Of a stretch of 58,044 nucleotides of DNA, positions 44,091 through 53,258 are shown in pieces; the first letter of the stretch is position 1, and the number at the start of each line of letters is the position of its first letter. The notes under the pieces were generated by a model that did no database searches, was not told the origin of the DNA, and worked only from the letters and a program-made list of their open reading frames with translations. The position numbers and the translations under genes are program-made. The DNA comes from Deltaproteobacteria bacterium. GTDB taxonomy: Bacteria; Myxococcota; B64-G9. Location: positions 1 through 58,044 of the forward strand of contig JAFDKH010000023.1 of assembly GCA_019307065.1 (NCBI GenBank), read 5' to 3'.

Positions 44091-44119
44091 TTTTTATTTA
44101 TTTAACAACTTATTTTCAA
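44091..44119 (-). promoter_or_regulatory. Weak candidate promoter for the TonB receptor gene
   Basis: Minus strand: TTGAAA (44119-44114), a 17-base spacer and TAAAAA (44096-44091) in very AT-rich DNA, with the GAGG ribosome site after it. Because the region is AT-rich, chance matches are likely. Confidence 0.3.
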
Positions 44120-44210
44120 CTGTTTATTGCCCGGACATCTATATCGGATTTATGACACTCAACCTGTCACAACCTTGCGTTATTATTGACAACATGCTAG
44201 GAATACCTCG

Positions 44211-44981
44211 ATGAAATTCATGTCATTGCAAAAAGTGTTCACGGGGCCCGGCCTGGTTTTTTTAGCGCTTATCATTTCGCTGCCATTGACGGCTTTGGCT
44301 GCCAATCCGCAGCTGAAAGAGGGTATCGACGCCTATGAAAACTTCGAGTACGAGCAGGCTCTGCAAATACTCCAAAAAGCAGTCAAGCATCCGGGCGCAA
44401 CCGAAGAAGAAACCGCCCAAGCACATGTCTACTTGGGCCTGGTACGTTTTACCTTAGGAGACAAGAAGGGCTCTTTAAAGGAATTCGAGGCGGCTCTAAA
44501 GCTTGACTACCACACCAAACTACCGGCCGACACTTCACCAAAGATTATTTCACAGTTCGAAAGCGTGAAAAAGAAGATCAAACCGCCGCTTGAAATAAAA
44601 CCCGATCCACCGCCAGATCCCGATCCGCCGATCATCGTCAAGCCCGTTCCTCCGCCGCCACCCAGGCCCCGAGTCTGGACCTGGGTCGCGACCGGTATCG
44701 GCGGGGCCGCCCTGATCGGCGGGGGCACCTTTGCCTATCTGGCCTCCAAGGCCAAAAGCGACTTCGACAACGAACCCTGGGCGGACAATGCCAATGACCT
44801 GAAAAGCACGGTCGAGTCCAGGAGCCTGACTGCCAATATTTTATTGGGCACCGGTGCGGCAGCCATGGTGGTCGCTGTCATCTTGTTCTTCACCGAAGGC
44901 GGCTCAGCCGAGCCCGTGAACACATCAACCAGTTCGTTTATGCTGACACCCGCCGGGGTAGAGGCAACCATCAGGTTCTGA
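44211..44981 (+). CDS. TPR-containing exported protein with Pro-rich linker and membrane segments
   Basis: A 256-residue protein. The N-terminal signal segment ends at ALAA-NPQ. TPR-like helices follow (GIDAYENFEYEQALQILQKAV, AHVYLGLVRFTLGDKKGSLK, EAALKLDY), then a proline-rich linker (KPDPPPDPDPPI, KPVPPPPPRPR) and two predicted membrane helices (WVATGIGGAALIGGGTFAYLA and ILLGTGAAAMVVAVILFF). This layout suggests an envelope assembly factor. AGGAA precedes the ATG at 44211. Five bases separate it from the first of two paralogous lipoprotein genes. Confidence 0.65.
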   Translation: MKFMSLQKVFTGPGLVFLALIISLPLTALAANPQLKEGIDAYENFEYEQALQILQKAVKHPGATEEETAQAHVYLGLVRFTLGDKKGSLKEFEAALKLDYHTKLPADTSPKIISQFESVKKKIKPPLEIKPDPPPDPDPPIIVKPVPPPPPRPRVWTWVATGIGGAALIGGGTFAYLASKAKSDFDNEPWADNANDLKSTVESRSLTANILLGTGAAAMVVAVILFFTEGGSAEPVNTSTSSFMLTPAGVEATIRF

Positions 44982-44986
44982 CAAAC

Positions 44987-46510
44987 ATGGTACGCTATTG
45001 GTCCATATTACTCGTATTGTTGGCGGTCGTCGCGGCCGGCTGTTCTTACAGCCTGGATGTCGAAGGTAAGCTTTGTGACACTGACCACGCTTGCCCAACC
45101 GGCTTTACCTGTGTGGCGGCCAGCGACGCTGGCTCGGTTTGTATTCAGGGTTCGCAAGACGGCGGACTCGACGGCGGGGACGAAGGACCTTGCGAAGATC
45201 TCGAGACCAAGTGCGACGATAACGATCCGCTGGTCGTGCTGATATGTACCGAAGGCAATTGGCTGCCCCAGAGTTGCGATGCCGGAGAATACTGCTACTT
45301 CTTGACACCTTTGGACGACACCGTCGGCTGCAAAGATGATTGTGACACCAGCGCAGATTGTGAGCGCACAGAATATTACTGCAACACGACAACCTTTCAC
45401 TGCGAACTCAAGGGCGATTGCGACCCGCCGGGGCCCAAGCAGTGCCTCTATGTACCCGATCGACTGGAAAAATGCATTGAAGAATCCGGCCTGTTGGAAG
45501 TGGAAGAATGTGAACTCGACGAATATTGTCACGACCAGCCGCTGGAGTGTCGGGCTAAATGCGACCTGGACGCTGATTGTGACGATATTGCCGGGGAGTA
45601 CTCGTGCAACCCGGTCAACCGCAAGTGTCTCCGAATGGAGCTCTGTCCCGATCCGGTCAGCTGTGCAGCCGGCGCGCGTTGTGAAGACGGCGCTTGCGTC
45701 TTAGAACCAACCAACGAGTGCACCAGCACCCAGGGTGATGCCCAACTACAGTGCTTCAAAGACGGCGCCCCGGTGGATTCCGGGGTTGCAACGACTTGTC
45801 AGCTGGAAGGCTACGTCGTCAAGCTGATTACTCCGGGCAACCCTCGAACCGGCGACACGATCGGGCTGACCGTCGAGATCTTCGAACTGTCCGATATTCT
45901 CAATGGAGACGACAGTTCGGCCCTGGCCAGTGTCACAGTTACAGACAATGGCGGTCACGGGCATTACTCTATAGCCGCTGACATTCCCACCAAGACCGAT
46001 CTGGTCATGGTGGTCAGGGGCGGGCTAAGCACAAACGCAACAAACTATGCGACTCTTTACGCTTACGGCGCCTATTTGCGGGCCGATGAATGCGACGCCG
46101 GTTCAGGCACGCTAGCGCTCGACGTCCCCTCCCTGCGCCAGGCTCTCTTTGAGAGCTATACAGAGGGCACCGGTTATGGCGTCCATCAAGAACGCGGCAT
46201 GCTGCTGGCTCGCTTGCTGGATTGCACTGATCTCGATCGACTGATCGGCGGAACCGTCGGAACCTCGCTGGAGGCTCAGGCCACTTTCTACATCAAGATT
46301 CAAGACACAATCTGGCTACCCGACACGGAAGCGACGACCACTCAATCACCTGGTTTTTTCGGAGCCGTCAATATGCTGCCGATTAGCGGCAAGGTGTCAG
46401 CCCTGGTGCGCGATTCGACCGGCTTGGTGACCCTGGGCAACAACTGGCTGCGCGTGTTTCCCAACTCGGTCAGTGCGATAATTTTCAAGACGCCCAAGAA
46501 ACCGAACTAG
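44987..46510 (+). CDS. Lipoprotein, first of a paralogous pair
   Basis: A 507-residue lipoprotein. Lipobox AAGC is followed by SYSLDVEGKLC. Cys-rich modules run to about residue 235 (CDTDHACPTGFTC, DDCDTSADCERTEYYC, CDLDADCDDIAGEYSC). The second half is a beta-type domain, starting with a carboxypeptidase-regulatory-like segment (VVKLITPGNPRTGDTIGLTVEIFE), and ends in FKTPKKPN. The next gene has the same layout, so they arose by duplication. It overlaps the next gene by one base (TAG/GTG), implying coupling. Function unknown; surface exposure is inferred. Confidence 0.7.
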   Translation: MVRYWSILLVLLAVVAAGCSYSLDVEGKLCDTDHACPTGFTCVAASDAGSVCIQGSQDGGLDGGDEGPCEDLETKCDDNDPLVVLICTEGNWLPQSCDAGEYCYFLTPLDDTVGCKDDCDTSADCERTEYYCNTTTFHCELKGDCDPPGPKQCLYVPDRLEKCIEESGLLEVEECELDEYCHDQPLECRAKCDLDADCDDIAGEYSCNPVNRKCLRMELCPDPVSCAAGARCEDGACVLEPTNECTSTQGDAQLQCFKDGAPVDSGVATTCQLEGYVVKLITPGNPRTGDTIGLTVEIFELSDILNGDDSSALASVTVTDNGGHGHYSIAADIPTKTDLVMVVRGGLSTNATNYATLYAYGAYLRADECDAGSGTLALDVPSLRQALFESYTEGTGYGVHQERGMLLARLLDCTDLDRLIGGTVGTSLEAQATFYIKIQDTIWLPDTEATTTQSPGFFGAVNMLPISGKVSALVRDSTGLVTLGNNWLRVFPNSVSAIIFKTPKKPN

Positions 46511-47832
46511 TGGCCGCTACAAATTCAGTCACAAAAATATTTGCCGGCTTTTCTTTCTTGTTGTCCTGTTTGACCGGCTTGGTCATTCTGGTTTCGGCCT
46601 GCTCATACGACGGTCTGGCTATCGAGGGAAAAGACTGTGCCGCCAACCATCCCTGCCCGCCCGGTTTCTTGTGTGTCGAAACCCCGCTGTCCCTTACTGA
46701 AAAATCCGGCAGCTGCTACAGAGAAGATCTGGCCCCGAGCTGTCCGGCGGCTAGCTTTTGCGGCCTTGACAATAAGTGGGTTGAAGTCTGTATCGACGGG
46801 CATTCTTCCGAAATCGAAACCATCTGCCAGGGCGAAGAGGTGTGCAACCCGGATACCGCTCTGTGCGCCAAGTCTTGTGAATCCGATCCAGATTGTAACG
46901 CCGACCTGCATGTGTGCGATCTGGCCACCGGGCTGTGCCGGCCCTACCCGAGCTGTACAGGAAATTCATGTCCGGCCGGATCGATGTGCGTCAAGGACAC
47001 TGTTTGTGTTCCGGTTTCGGGCGATACCGCCACTATTGTAACCGGCACGCCGGGCCTCGATTGCTTCCTCCTGCCACCGCCCTCGCCGCCCGACGATCCG
47101 CCGACTTGCGATCTGACCGGCCGGGTATACTTGTTTCCATCGAGCGGTTCGGAGCAGACCGTCGGCCTGAAAATCGTTCTGCGCCCCGCCGGCGACACCC
47201 AGACAGAAACAACGACGACTTTGATCGAGCAAGATCCCAACTATACCTGCGGCGGGCAGCCCTGCGGTCTATACCGTCTCAACTCGGTAGCTACCAACCA
47301 AACCTATGACATCGAAATCCAGGCCGGCACCGGCGATCTTGGCAAGACCGTCGTTAGCACGGTCCGGGCGGGAATTGTCGTCAGGGCCGACAAGTGCAAT
47401 GGCGGCTCCCAATCATTGTCACTGGCAGTCATGTCTGAAGACAACTTCGAAACATATACGGAGGTTGTTTTCTCTCCATTCGATCCCCAGCGCGGTCTGG
47501 CTATCGGCTGGGTCGGCGACTGCGGCAATGCCCAAGGGAGCGATCGCCAGGCTTTAGCCAACGTCATGGTCGATTTCGCGATTGGGCCGGTTGCCCCGGG
47601 CAGAATTTACTATTTTGCCGAAGACGAGCTGATCCTGCGCCCCGATACAAACTTGTCCGACACGACTCACAAGGGTTATTTTGCCGCGGCCGGCATTCCC
47701 GCGACTCGCAATATGATCGGCTTTACGGCCTATCGGGGAGGCCCGCGGGCGCTGGGGGCGGTCTCTTTCACCGCTAAACCCGGCGCGGTGGTAATTGCCA
47801 AACTGCCGCTGCCGGCCGACCAACTGCCTTGA
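46510..47832 (+). CDS. Lipoprotein, second of a paralogous pair
   Basis: A 440-residue lipoprotein from the GTG at 46510. Lipobox VSAC is followed by SYDGLAIEGKDC, closely matching the first gene's SYSLDVEGKLC. The Cys modules include HPCPPGFLCVE, SFCGLDNKWVEVC and ESDPDCNADLHVC. The C-terminal part contains a beta domain (TGRVYLFPSSGSEQTVGLKIVL) and ends QLP. It is the last gene of the TPR-lipoprotein-lipoprotein operon and ends four bases from the convergent kinase gene. Function unknown. Confidence 0.7.
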   Translation: MAATNSVTKIFAGFSFLLSCLTGLVILVSACSYDGLAIEGKDCAANHPCPPGFLCVETPLSLTEKSGSCYREDLAPSCPAASFCGLDNKWVEVCIDGHSSEIETICQGEEVCNPDTALCAKSCESDPDCNADLHVCDLATGLCRPYPSCTGNSCPAGSMCVKDTVCVPVSGDTATIVTGTPGLDCFLLPPPSPPDDPPTCDLTGRVYLFPSSGSEQTVGLKIVLRPAGDTQTETTTTLIEQDPNYTCGGQPCGLYRLNSVATNQTYDIEIQAGTGDLGKTVVSTVRAGIVVRADKCNGGSQSLSLAVMSEDNFETYTEVVFSPFDPQRGLAIGWVGDCGNAQGSDRQALANVMVDFAIGPVAPGRIYYFAEDELILRPDTNLSDTTHKGYFAAAGIPATRNMIGFTAYRGGPRALGAVSFTAKPGAVVIAKLPLPADQLP

Positions 47833-47836
47833 GAAT

Positions 47837-50032
47837 TTAGCGCAGGTCCAGTTTGACGGTAATTGTTTTACCCGGTTCGATTTTGATCTTGCGGTTATCT
47901 TCTTTGCCTGTCCGTGTACAGGTCACCCTCAAAAAATGAGTGCCTTCATATAATCCAAGATCGTCACCCAGGGGAGTTTGGCCTTTGAGGGAGCCGTCGA
48001 CATAAACTTTACCGAAAGGCTTGACGAATACCTTTAAAAACCCTTTGCGGAACTTCTTGCGAATATTGTGCTTCTTGCCGGCCCGGATCTGAATCCGTTG
48101 CCTGAATTTGATACCCTTGGCGGGATTGGCCAGTTGAACAATGTGCTTGCCCGAACTCAGAGAGATAGGACCATCGATCGGTGTCGAGCCGTAGGACGTG
48201 CCATCGATCGAAACTTCCGTCCAGGGCTGAGAATAAATCATCACGGAACCCTTGTTCTGGACAACTGCCACTTCAACACCGGCATCCGGCTTCTCTTTTG
48301 GCTGGTCGGGAGGTTTTACCGGCGGAGTCGTTTCATGAATAATCCGCTTGCGCCTGCGCTTGCGTTTCTTCTTCTTGGGCGGATAAGTCGAGTTGGCGAC
48401 CCTGGGACCCTTATCGGCCACTGCAGCAATTGAGCCTGCATCTAGACCGGGGTCGGCCGCGGCCTGAAGGCCGGCATCCGGCCGGAGTGTAGGCTCGCTG
48501 GTTTTGGCGACAACTACACCGGCGTCTTCGGGCAGTCTTTGCGGTTCTTCGGGGATAGCCGGTTTGCCGATCAGCATCCCGGCGTCTGCGGTCTGGTTGC
48601 CTTTTCCATTACCGCTGCCGAAGAACAAGAAAGCCGCGGACGCTCCCAGGACAATAATTATAGCCAGGCCGACGATAGTAAACATCATGCTCTTTCTGTC
48701 GGCATCAGACGCTGCAGCCGGATCTTCTTCAGTCGGAGAATCTTTCGGCAGGGTCAAGTCCACCAGGGGCTCGGCCCCGTCCAGGGTCTTGTCTCCATCC
48801 AGAATCTCAGCGCCGACTAAGGGCCGGATCACTTCTGATGGCGTTAGCATAGTGGGCGCATCCACATCTTCGGGAACCTCGGGACGCGGTCGCCGGCCGG
48901 TCCCCGGCCGCGGCGCGGGAGTCCTTCGCGGAGGTGAGCGGTCGGTCTTTCTATCGGTCATGTCGTCGGGCTGGAGGGATGGCCGCGAAGGGGTAGGTAC
49001 CGAGTAGCCCGTTATCGACTCTCCCTGGGGAAGCACTTCCCTGAGAAAGTTGCTTAGGGTGTAGCTGTCGACCATCATCTGTCTGTTCAACAAAAACAGT
49101 TCGAGATCTGCACGCAATTCTCTGGCCGATTGATAGCGCGCCCGGCGATCTTTTTGCAAAGCGGTCATCATTATCTTGACTAAATCCTCGGGAATGTTCG
49201 GCTCATATTCCCTGGGATCGGTAGGAGACGACTGAACGATGCCCATCATCAGTTCCAGTTCAGTGTCACCATCGAAAGGCCGTTTGCCGGTGGCGTACTC
49301 GAAAAGAACGATTCCAAGTGAAAAGATATCAGATCGGCGATCCATCCCGCTTTTCTGAGTAATTTGCTCAGGCGACATATAGGCGGCCTTGCCCTTCAAC
49401 GAAGTTGTTCGGGTCTGGTAAAGATTGCCGGCTGCCTTGGCGATACCAAAGTCGAGTACTTTCACTACGCCATCATAGCTAAGCATGATGTTCTGCGGGC
49501 TGACGTCACGGTGAATCAGATTCAGTGAACTGCCATCAGGGTCGGTAAAATTGTGGGCATATTCCAGGCCTTCGCAAGCATAACTTACTATTTTTGCGCC
49601 GTATTCAAGCGGAAACGGCAGTTGTCTCTTGGCGCAGGTCTTGAGTACTTTGGACATGCTCGTGCCCTGAACGTATTCCATGGCCAGGAAGTAATTGTCC
49701 TTTACTTGACCCAATTCGAAGATCTGAACGAGATTCGGATGATTGAATCGGGCAACCAGCCGGGCTTCATCCAGGAACATGGTGACGAAGTCCGAATCTT
49801 CGGTCAAATGGGGCAGAATTCGCTTGATTGCCACATGTTTCTTGAATCCCTCAGGGCCCAGGTGGGTCGCCAGAAAGATCTCGGCCATGCCGCCGACCGC
49901 TAGTTTTCTAACCAGCTCATATTTTCCGAATTTCTCGCCCACAACTCCGTCTTTCTTCCCGATTGAGTTTATATCAAAGTAATCCCAAAGAGTAAAAGAA
50001 ACACCGGTACCCCTTTTAGACGTTTGACACAT
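47837..50032 (-). CDS. Ser/Thr protein kinase with PEGA domains
   Basis: A 731-residue membrane-anchored eukaryotic-like kinase. The kinase domain has Lys70 in HVAIKR, IHRDVSPQN with the catalytic Asp, LDFGIAKA, and SPEQITQKSG near the activation segment. A Pro-rich linker leads to a membrane helix at about 448-468 (FTIVGLAIIIVLGASAAFLFF). Outside it are two PEGA domains (SIDGTSYGSTPI; YVDGSLKGQTPL), seen in surface-anchored proteins. An ATG at 50032 has AGGGGAG eight bases upstream; a GTG at 49942 is an alternative. It diverges from the DUF58 gene, with 26 bases between start codons. Confidence 0.9.
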   Translation of the reverse strand: MCQTSKRGTGVSFTLWDYFDINSIGKKDGVVGEKFGKYELVRKLAVGGMAEIFLATHLGPEGFKKHVAIKRILPHLTEDSDFVTMFLDEARLVARFNHPNLVQIFELGQVKDNYFLAMEYVQGTSMSKVLKTCAKRQLPFPLEYGAKIVSYACEGLEYAHNFTDPDGSSLNLIHRDVSPQNIMLSYDGVVKVLDFGIAKAAGNLYQTRTTSLKGKAAYMSPEQITQKSGMDRRSDIFSLGIVLFEYATGKRPFDGDTELELMMGIVQSSPTDPREYEPNIPEDLVKIMMTALQKDRRARYQSARELRADLELFLLNRQMMVDSYTLSNFLREVLPQGESITGYSVPTPSRPSLQPDDMTDRKTDRSPPRRTPAPRPGTGRRPRPEVPEDVDAPTMLTPSEVIRPLVGAEILDGDKTLDGAEPLVDLTLPKDSPTEEDPAAASDADRKSMMFTIVGLAIIIVLGASAAFLFFGSGNGKGNQTADAGMLIGKPAIPEEPQRLPEDAGVVVAKTSEPTLRPDAGLQAAADPGLDAGSIAAVADKGPRVANSTYPPKKKKRKRRRKRIIHETTPPVKPPDQPKEKPDAGVEVAVVQNKGSVMIYSQPWTEVSIDGTSYGSTPIDGPISLSSGKHIVQLANPAKGIKFRQRIQIRAGKKHNIRKKFRKGFLKVFVKPFGKVYVDGSLKGQTPLGDDLGLYEGTHFLRVTCTRTGKEDNRKIKIEPGKTITVKLDLR

Positions 50033-50052
50033 TTGACTAGCTCCCCTAGGAT
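50024..50052 (+). promoter_or_regulatory. Promoter predicted to give a leaderless DUF58 mRNA
   Basis: TTGACA (50024-50029), a 17-base spacer and TAGGAT (50047-50052), followed by six bases and ATG at 50059. The canonical start at seven bases after the -10 is the A of ATG itself. It overlaps the kinase start codon on the other strand. Confidence 0.6.
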
Positions 50053-50058
50053 GGCCGC

Positions 50059-51045
50059 ATGGTAAAAAAATCTACGCTGGGAGCTGAGGGTTCTCCCGGG
50101 GAAAAAGGCCCAGCGTCTGGGCCAGAAACCAGATTATCGAAGAAAAATCAAACCAGTGTGCTGGATCCCGAGATACTTGCCAAACTGTCCGGCCTCAAGG
50201 TGCAGGTTGCTCGGGTAGTCGAGGGGGTTTTGGCAGGCCTGCATAGATCACCCAGGCATGGTGAGAGCGTCGATTTTGCCGAACATAAAGAATATACCGC
50301 CGGTGACGATCCCAGACACCTCGATTGGCGGGTCCTGGCTCGATCTGACCGCTATTACATCAAGAAATACGAAGCCGAGACCAACCTAAAGGCCATGCTC
50401 GCCCTTGATTTTTCGGGTTCGATGGCCTACTCCTCTGGCCCGTTGAGCAAAGCAATCTATGCCTCTCTGATGGCCGCATCACTGGCTACAATCTTGTTGC
50501 GCCAGGGAGATTCAGTCGGCCTGATACTTCAAGGCGGGACTAATCCGGTCCACATTCCTCCCACCGGACGCCCCGAACATTTGACTGATATTGTCCAGGC
50601 CATCGAATCAACTAGCCCCTTAGGCCCTACTCATCTGCAACAAATTGCTCGTCAACATATCGAAAGCACCGGACGCCGCGGAATGCTTGCGCTGTTCTCC
50701 GATCTTTTCGACCCGGATCCGGGCCTGCTGGGGAGCCTCAAGATGCTGGCCGCCAAAGGTCATGAAGTCTTGGTATTTCACGTTCTCGATCCAGACGAGA
50801 TCGATTTTCCTTTTGAAGATCCGGCAGTATTTGAATCGATGGAGGATGAACGCTCGCTATTGGTTTTCCCGCGGCAGCTCCGCGCCGCCTATCTATCGGA
50901 AATGCAGTCCTTTCTTGAAAACACCCGGCGGGCACTCGCCGAGGGCGGTTTGGCCTACGAACCCGTTAGAACCGATGAACCGCCCCACCAGCCTCTGCTT
51001 CGCCAACTATCTGGTCGCAGACTACAGAAAAAGACGGCTTCGTAA
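50059..51045 (+). CDS. DUF58 domain protein
   Basis: A 328-residue protein of the DUF58 family, which has a von Willebrand A-like metal site and is commonly found with MoxR AAA+ ATPases in stress and envelope operons. Landmarks are LHRSPRHGESVDFAEHKEY, GDDPRHLDWRVLARSDRYY and the metal-binding LDFSGSM. The first 40 or so residues are low in conservation; a GTG at 50158 is an alternative start close to the domain. No MoxR gene is visible upstream, because the divergent kinase occupies that place. The downstream BatA-like gene starts 19 bases after its stop. Confidence 0.88.
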   Translation: MVKKSTLGAEGSPGEKGPASGPETRLSKKNQTSVLDPEILAKLSGLKVQVARVVEGVLAGLHRSPRHGESVDFAEHKEYTAGDDPRHLDWRVLARSDRYYIKKYEAETNLKAMLALDFSGSMAYSSGPLSKAIYASLMAASLATILLRQGDSVGLILQGGTNPVHIPPTGRPEHLTDIVQAIESTSPLGPTHLQQIARQHIESTGRRGMLALFSDLFDPDPGLLGSLKMLAAKGHEVLVFHVLDPDEIDFPFEDPAVFESMEDERSLLVFPRQLRAAYLSEMQSFLENTRRALAEGGLAYEPVRTDEPPHQPLLRQLSGRRLQKKTAS

Positions 51046-51064
51046 AAAGGGCGGCTTTTTAAAA

Positions 51065-53188
51065 ATGAACATTCTCGTTTTCACTCAACCTGCTTTACTT
51101 TGGGGACTGACTGCCGCCAGCTTGCCTCTGATAATCCACTTAATCAATCGCCACCGGGCTCGCCGCCAACCTTTTGCCGCCATTGATTTTCTGCTAAAGG
51201 TCCAGCGCCGCTCGGCCCGGCGTATTCTCTTACGCCATATTCTATTGCTGGCCTCGCGAACAATGTTGATTATGGCCATCGTGATCGCGGCGGCCGGGCC
51301 GTTTCTCAGACCCCAAGCAGCACTCACGACTGTTGATCCAACAACGACGATCTTGATCATTGATCAGTCTTTGAGTATGCGGGCCCGGCTCGAGGACTCG
51401 ACCGTTTTCAAGGCTGCAATAGAACGCGCCCGAGACTTTGTGCATTCATTGGCACCGGGCGACAAAGCCTGCCTGCTGGCCGCCGGCCTCAGCAATGAAG
51501 TTCTGGTGCAACCCTGCACCGACTCACACAGAACGCTGCTCGATGCAATCGATACGATCAAGCCGCAATGGGGGTCCTCGGACTTGATTGCGGCGTTCAA
51601 ACGAGCGATGACCGCCAGACCGGCTGAGGAAAAAACGAAAGGATCCAGCGCTCGCATTCTGCTCCTGACTGATGCAGCCGCGCATGCTTTTGGCTCTTCA
51701 TCCGGCTTATCGATCGGCAGATCTCCACCCGAAATTGTATTGGAGAATTTATCGAATGAAGCGGGCCGCGACAACCTGGCCGTCTCGCGAGTTGAACAGA
51801 GATCCCAAGCACGCTATCTCGAAGTCAGCGCTCGACTGACTTCCTTTTCCACGCAGACCAAGAATAATCTGCTTACCGAAGTGCGCCTTGATCAAAAACT
51901 ACTTTCTCGCGGGTTTGTCGATCTGCCGGCCGGAGGCAGTGTAAAAAAGGTTTTCAATATTCAATGGCCTTCGCAGACAGACGTCTTAAGGGTTGTGACA
52001 CCCAAACACGACAGCCTTGAAGAGGATAATCAGCGACTTTTTCATGTGTCCGGCAGGCGTCTGGTGTCAGCCTTATTGATAAACGGAGACATGCGCCCCG
52101 TGCTTCACCAGGATGAATTGTTTTACTTAGAACACGCTTTGGCGCCTGCCGGAATCTCAGCGTCGGGAATCAACTTTACAACGATTACTCCGGATCGATT
52201 CAATGAAGATGCCCTGGACAATGCCGAGGTCGTCTTCCTTGCAAATGTCCACGATCTGGCGCCTGAGGCCGTATCGGCTTTGCGCAGTTTCGTATCAGTC
52301 GGTGGGGGACTGTTCATTTCAATGGGAAATCGTATCGATGTCGATCGGACGAACCGGTTCCTGGACGACCTTCTTCCATGGCAGCTGCGCGACGTAATCG
52401 CCAGCGGTCCGGCAGATCCTGACGGGGTCCACCGCCAGGGCATCGGCTTTGCTGAAGTTGATTCTCAACACCCGGTTTTTTCGCTGTTTGAAGAAAAGCA
52501 GCTCGAAGCCCTGAAGTCGGTACGCACAACAAAGGCCGTCGTGCTTGAACCGGGCCAGGCCGGCCGCCAATCCAGGATTCTTTTAGAATACGCCAACGGT
52601 ACACCAGCCCTGGTTGAGAGCACCCACGGCAATGGCCGGATTTTGTTATTCACTTCATCTCTCGATCGGGACTGGACCTCCTGGCCGGCACGGGCCAGTT
52701 TCTTGCCTTTTCTCCAGCGAGCGACCTCATACCTGGCAGGTCGACTGGGGCAACTGTCGCCCGTTGAGGTTGTCGTCGGAGCTAGCGTGCGCATCCCGCT
52801 GGCAAGTGAAGCCGACGGTCTGCAAGTTACTAAACCAGACGGCACCAAACAGCGCCTGGAAGCAAACGATCACTACAGTTCAGAGCAAGGTCTTACGAAC
52901 ACGGTCTCTTTTTCCGACACCCGGGTACCGGGTTGGTATGGAATAGAACAAACAAATAATGGTAAAAAATTACCGATTAAAACGATTCCCGGGATTATTG
53001 TACATCCGCCAGCGCTTGAGTCGAATCTGGCTCCAATCACGCAGGAAGAACTACAGGCCAAAGTCGGCCGGCATGCCCGCCTGACGCTGGCCGGCCTTCA
53101 TGATGCGGCTAATAAACCGCAGACTTTGCTTTTTTTGCTGCTGGGGCTGTGCCTTGTTCTGGTTGAGGCGGTTCTAATAAGAAAGTAG
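51065..53188 (+). CDS. BatA-type membrane protein with von Willebrand A-like domain
   Basis: A 707-residue protein starting at the ATG at 51065; in-frame sequence upstream overlaps the DUF58 gene and is not likely translated. The BatA-type N-terminal domain (PALLWGLTAASLPLIIHLINR, RRILLRHILLLASRTMLIMAIVIAAAGPFL) has two membrane helices. A vWA-like domain follows with the metal motif IIDQSLSM near 99. Then a glutamine-amidotransferase-like segment (VSALRSFVSVGGGLFISMG) and a final membrane helix (TLLFLLLGLCLVLVEAVLI). It is probably an envelope partner of the DUF58 protein, as in aerotolerance operons; function unverified. Confidence 0.85.
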   Translation: MNILVFTQPALLWGLTAASLPLIIHLINRHRARRQPFAAIDFLLKVQRRSARRILLRHILLLASRTMLIMAIVIAAAGPFLRPQAALTTVDPTTTILIIDQSLSMRARLEDSTVFKAAIERARDFVHSLAPGDKACLLAAGLSNEVLVQPCTDSHRTLLDAIDTIKPQWGSSDLIAAFKRAMTARPAEEKTKGSSARILLLTDAAAHAFGSSSGLSIGRSPPEIVLENLSNEAGRDNLAVSRVEQRSQARYLEVSARLTSFSTQTKNNLLTEVRLDQKLLSRGFVDLPAGGSVKKVFNIQWPSQTDVLRVVTPKHDSLEEDNQRLFHVSGRRLVSALLINGDMRPVLHQDELFYLEHALAPAGISASGINFTTITPDRFNEDALDNAEVVFLANVHDLAPEAVSALRSFVSVGGGLFISMGNRIDVDRTNRFLDDLLPWQLRDVIASGPADPDGVHRQGIGFAEVDSQHPVFSLFEEKQLEALKSVRTTKAVVLEPGQAGRQSRILLEYANGTPALVESTHGNGRILLFTSSLDRDWTSWPARASFLPFLQRATSYLAGRLGQLSPVEVVVGASVRIPLASEADGLQVTKPDGTKQRLEANDHYSSEQGLTNTVSFSDTRVPGWYGIEQTNNGKKLPIKTIPGIIVHPPALESNLAPITQEELQAKVGRHARLTLAGLHDAANKPQTLLFLLLGLCLVLVEAVLIRK

Positions 53189-53258
53189 ATTGAATCGATC
53201 GGAATTTTCTGGTAAATGAGAATACTCTTACCTGATTGGATAGAAAGAGGAAATTAGA

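Noticed and set aside
44186-44191. TTGACA upstream of the TPR gene
   Set aside because: A 17-base spacer would put the -10 on the start codon (CGATGA), which does not match; no convincing promoter was found.
50645-51064. Upstream extension of the BatA-like frame
   Set aside because: It runs through the DUF58 gene in another frame; BatA homology starts at 51065.
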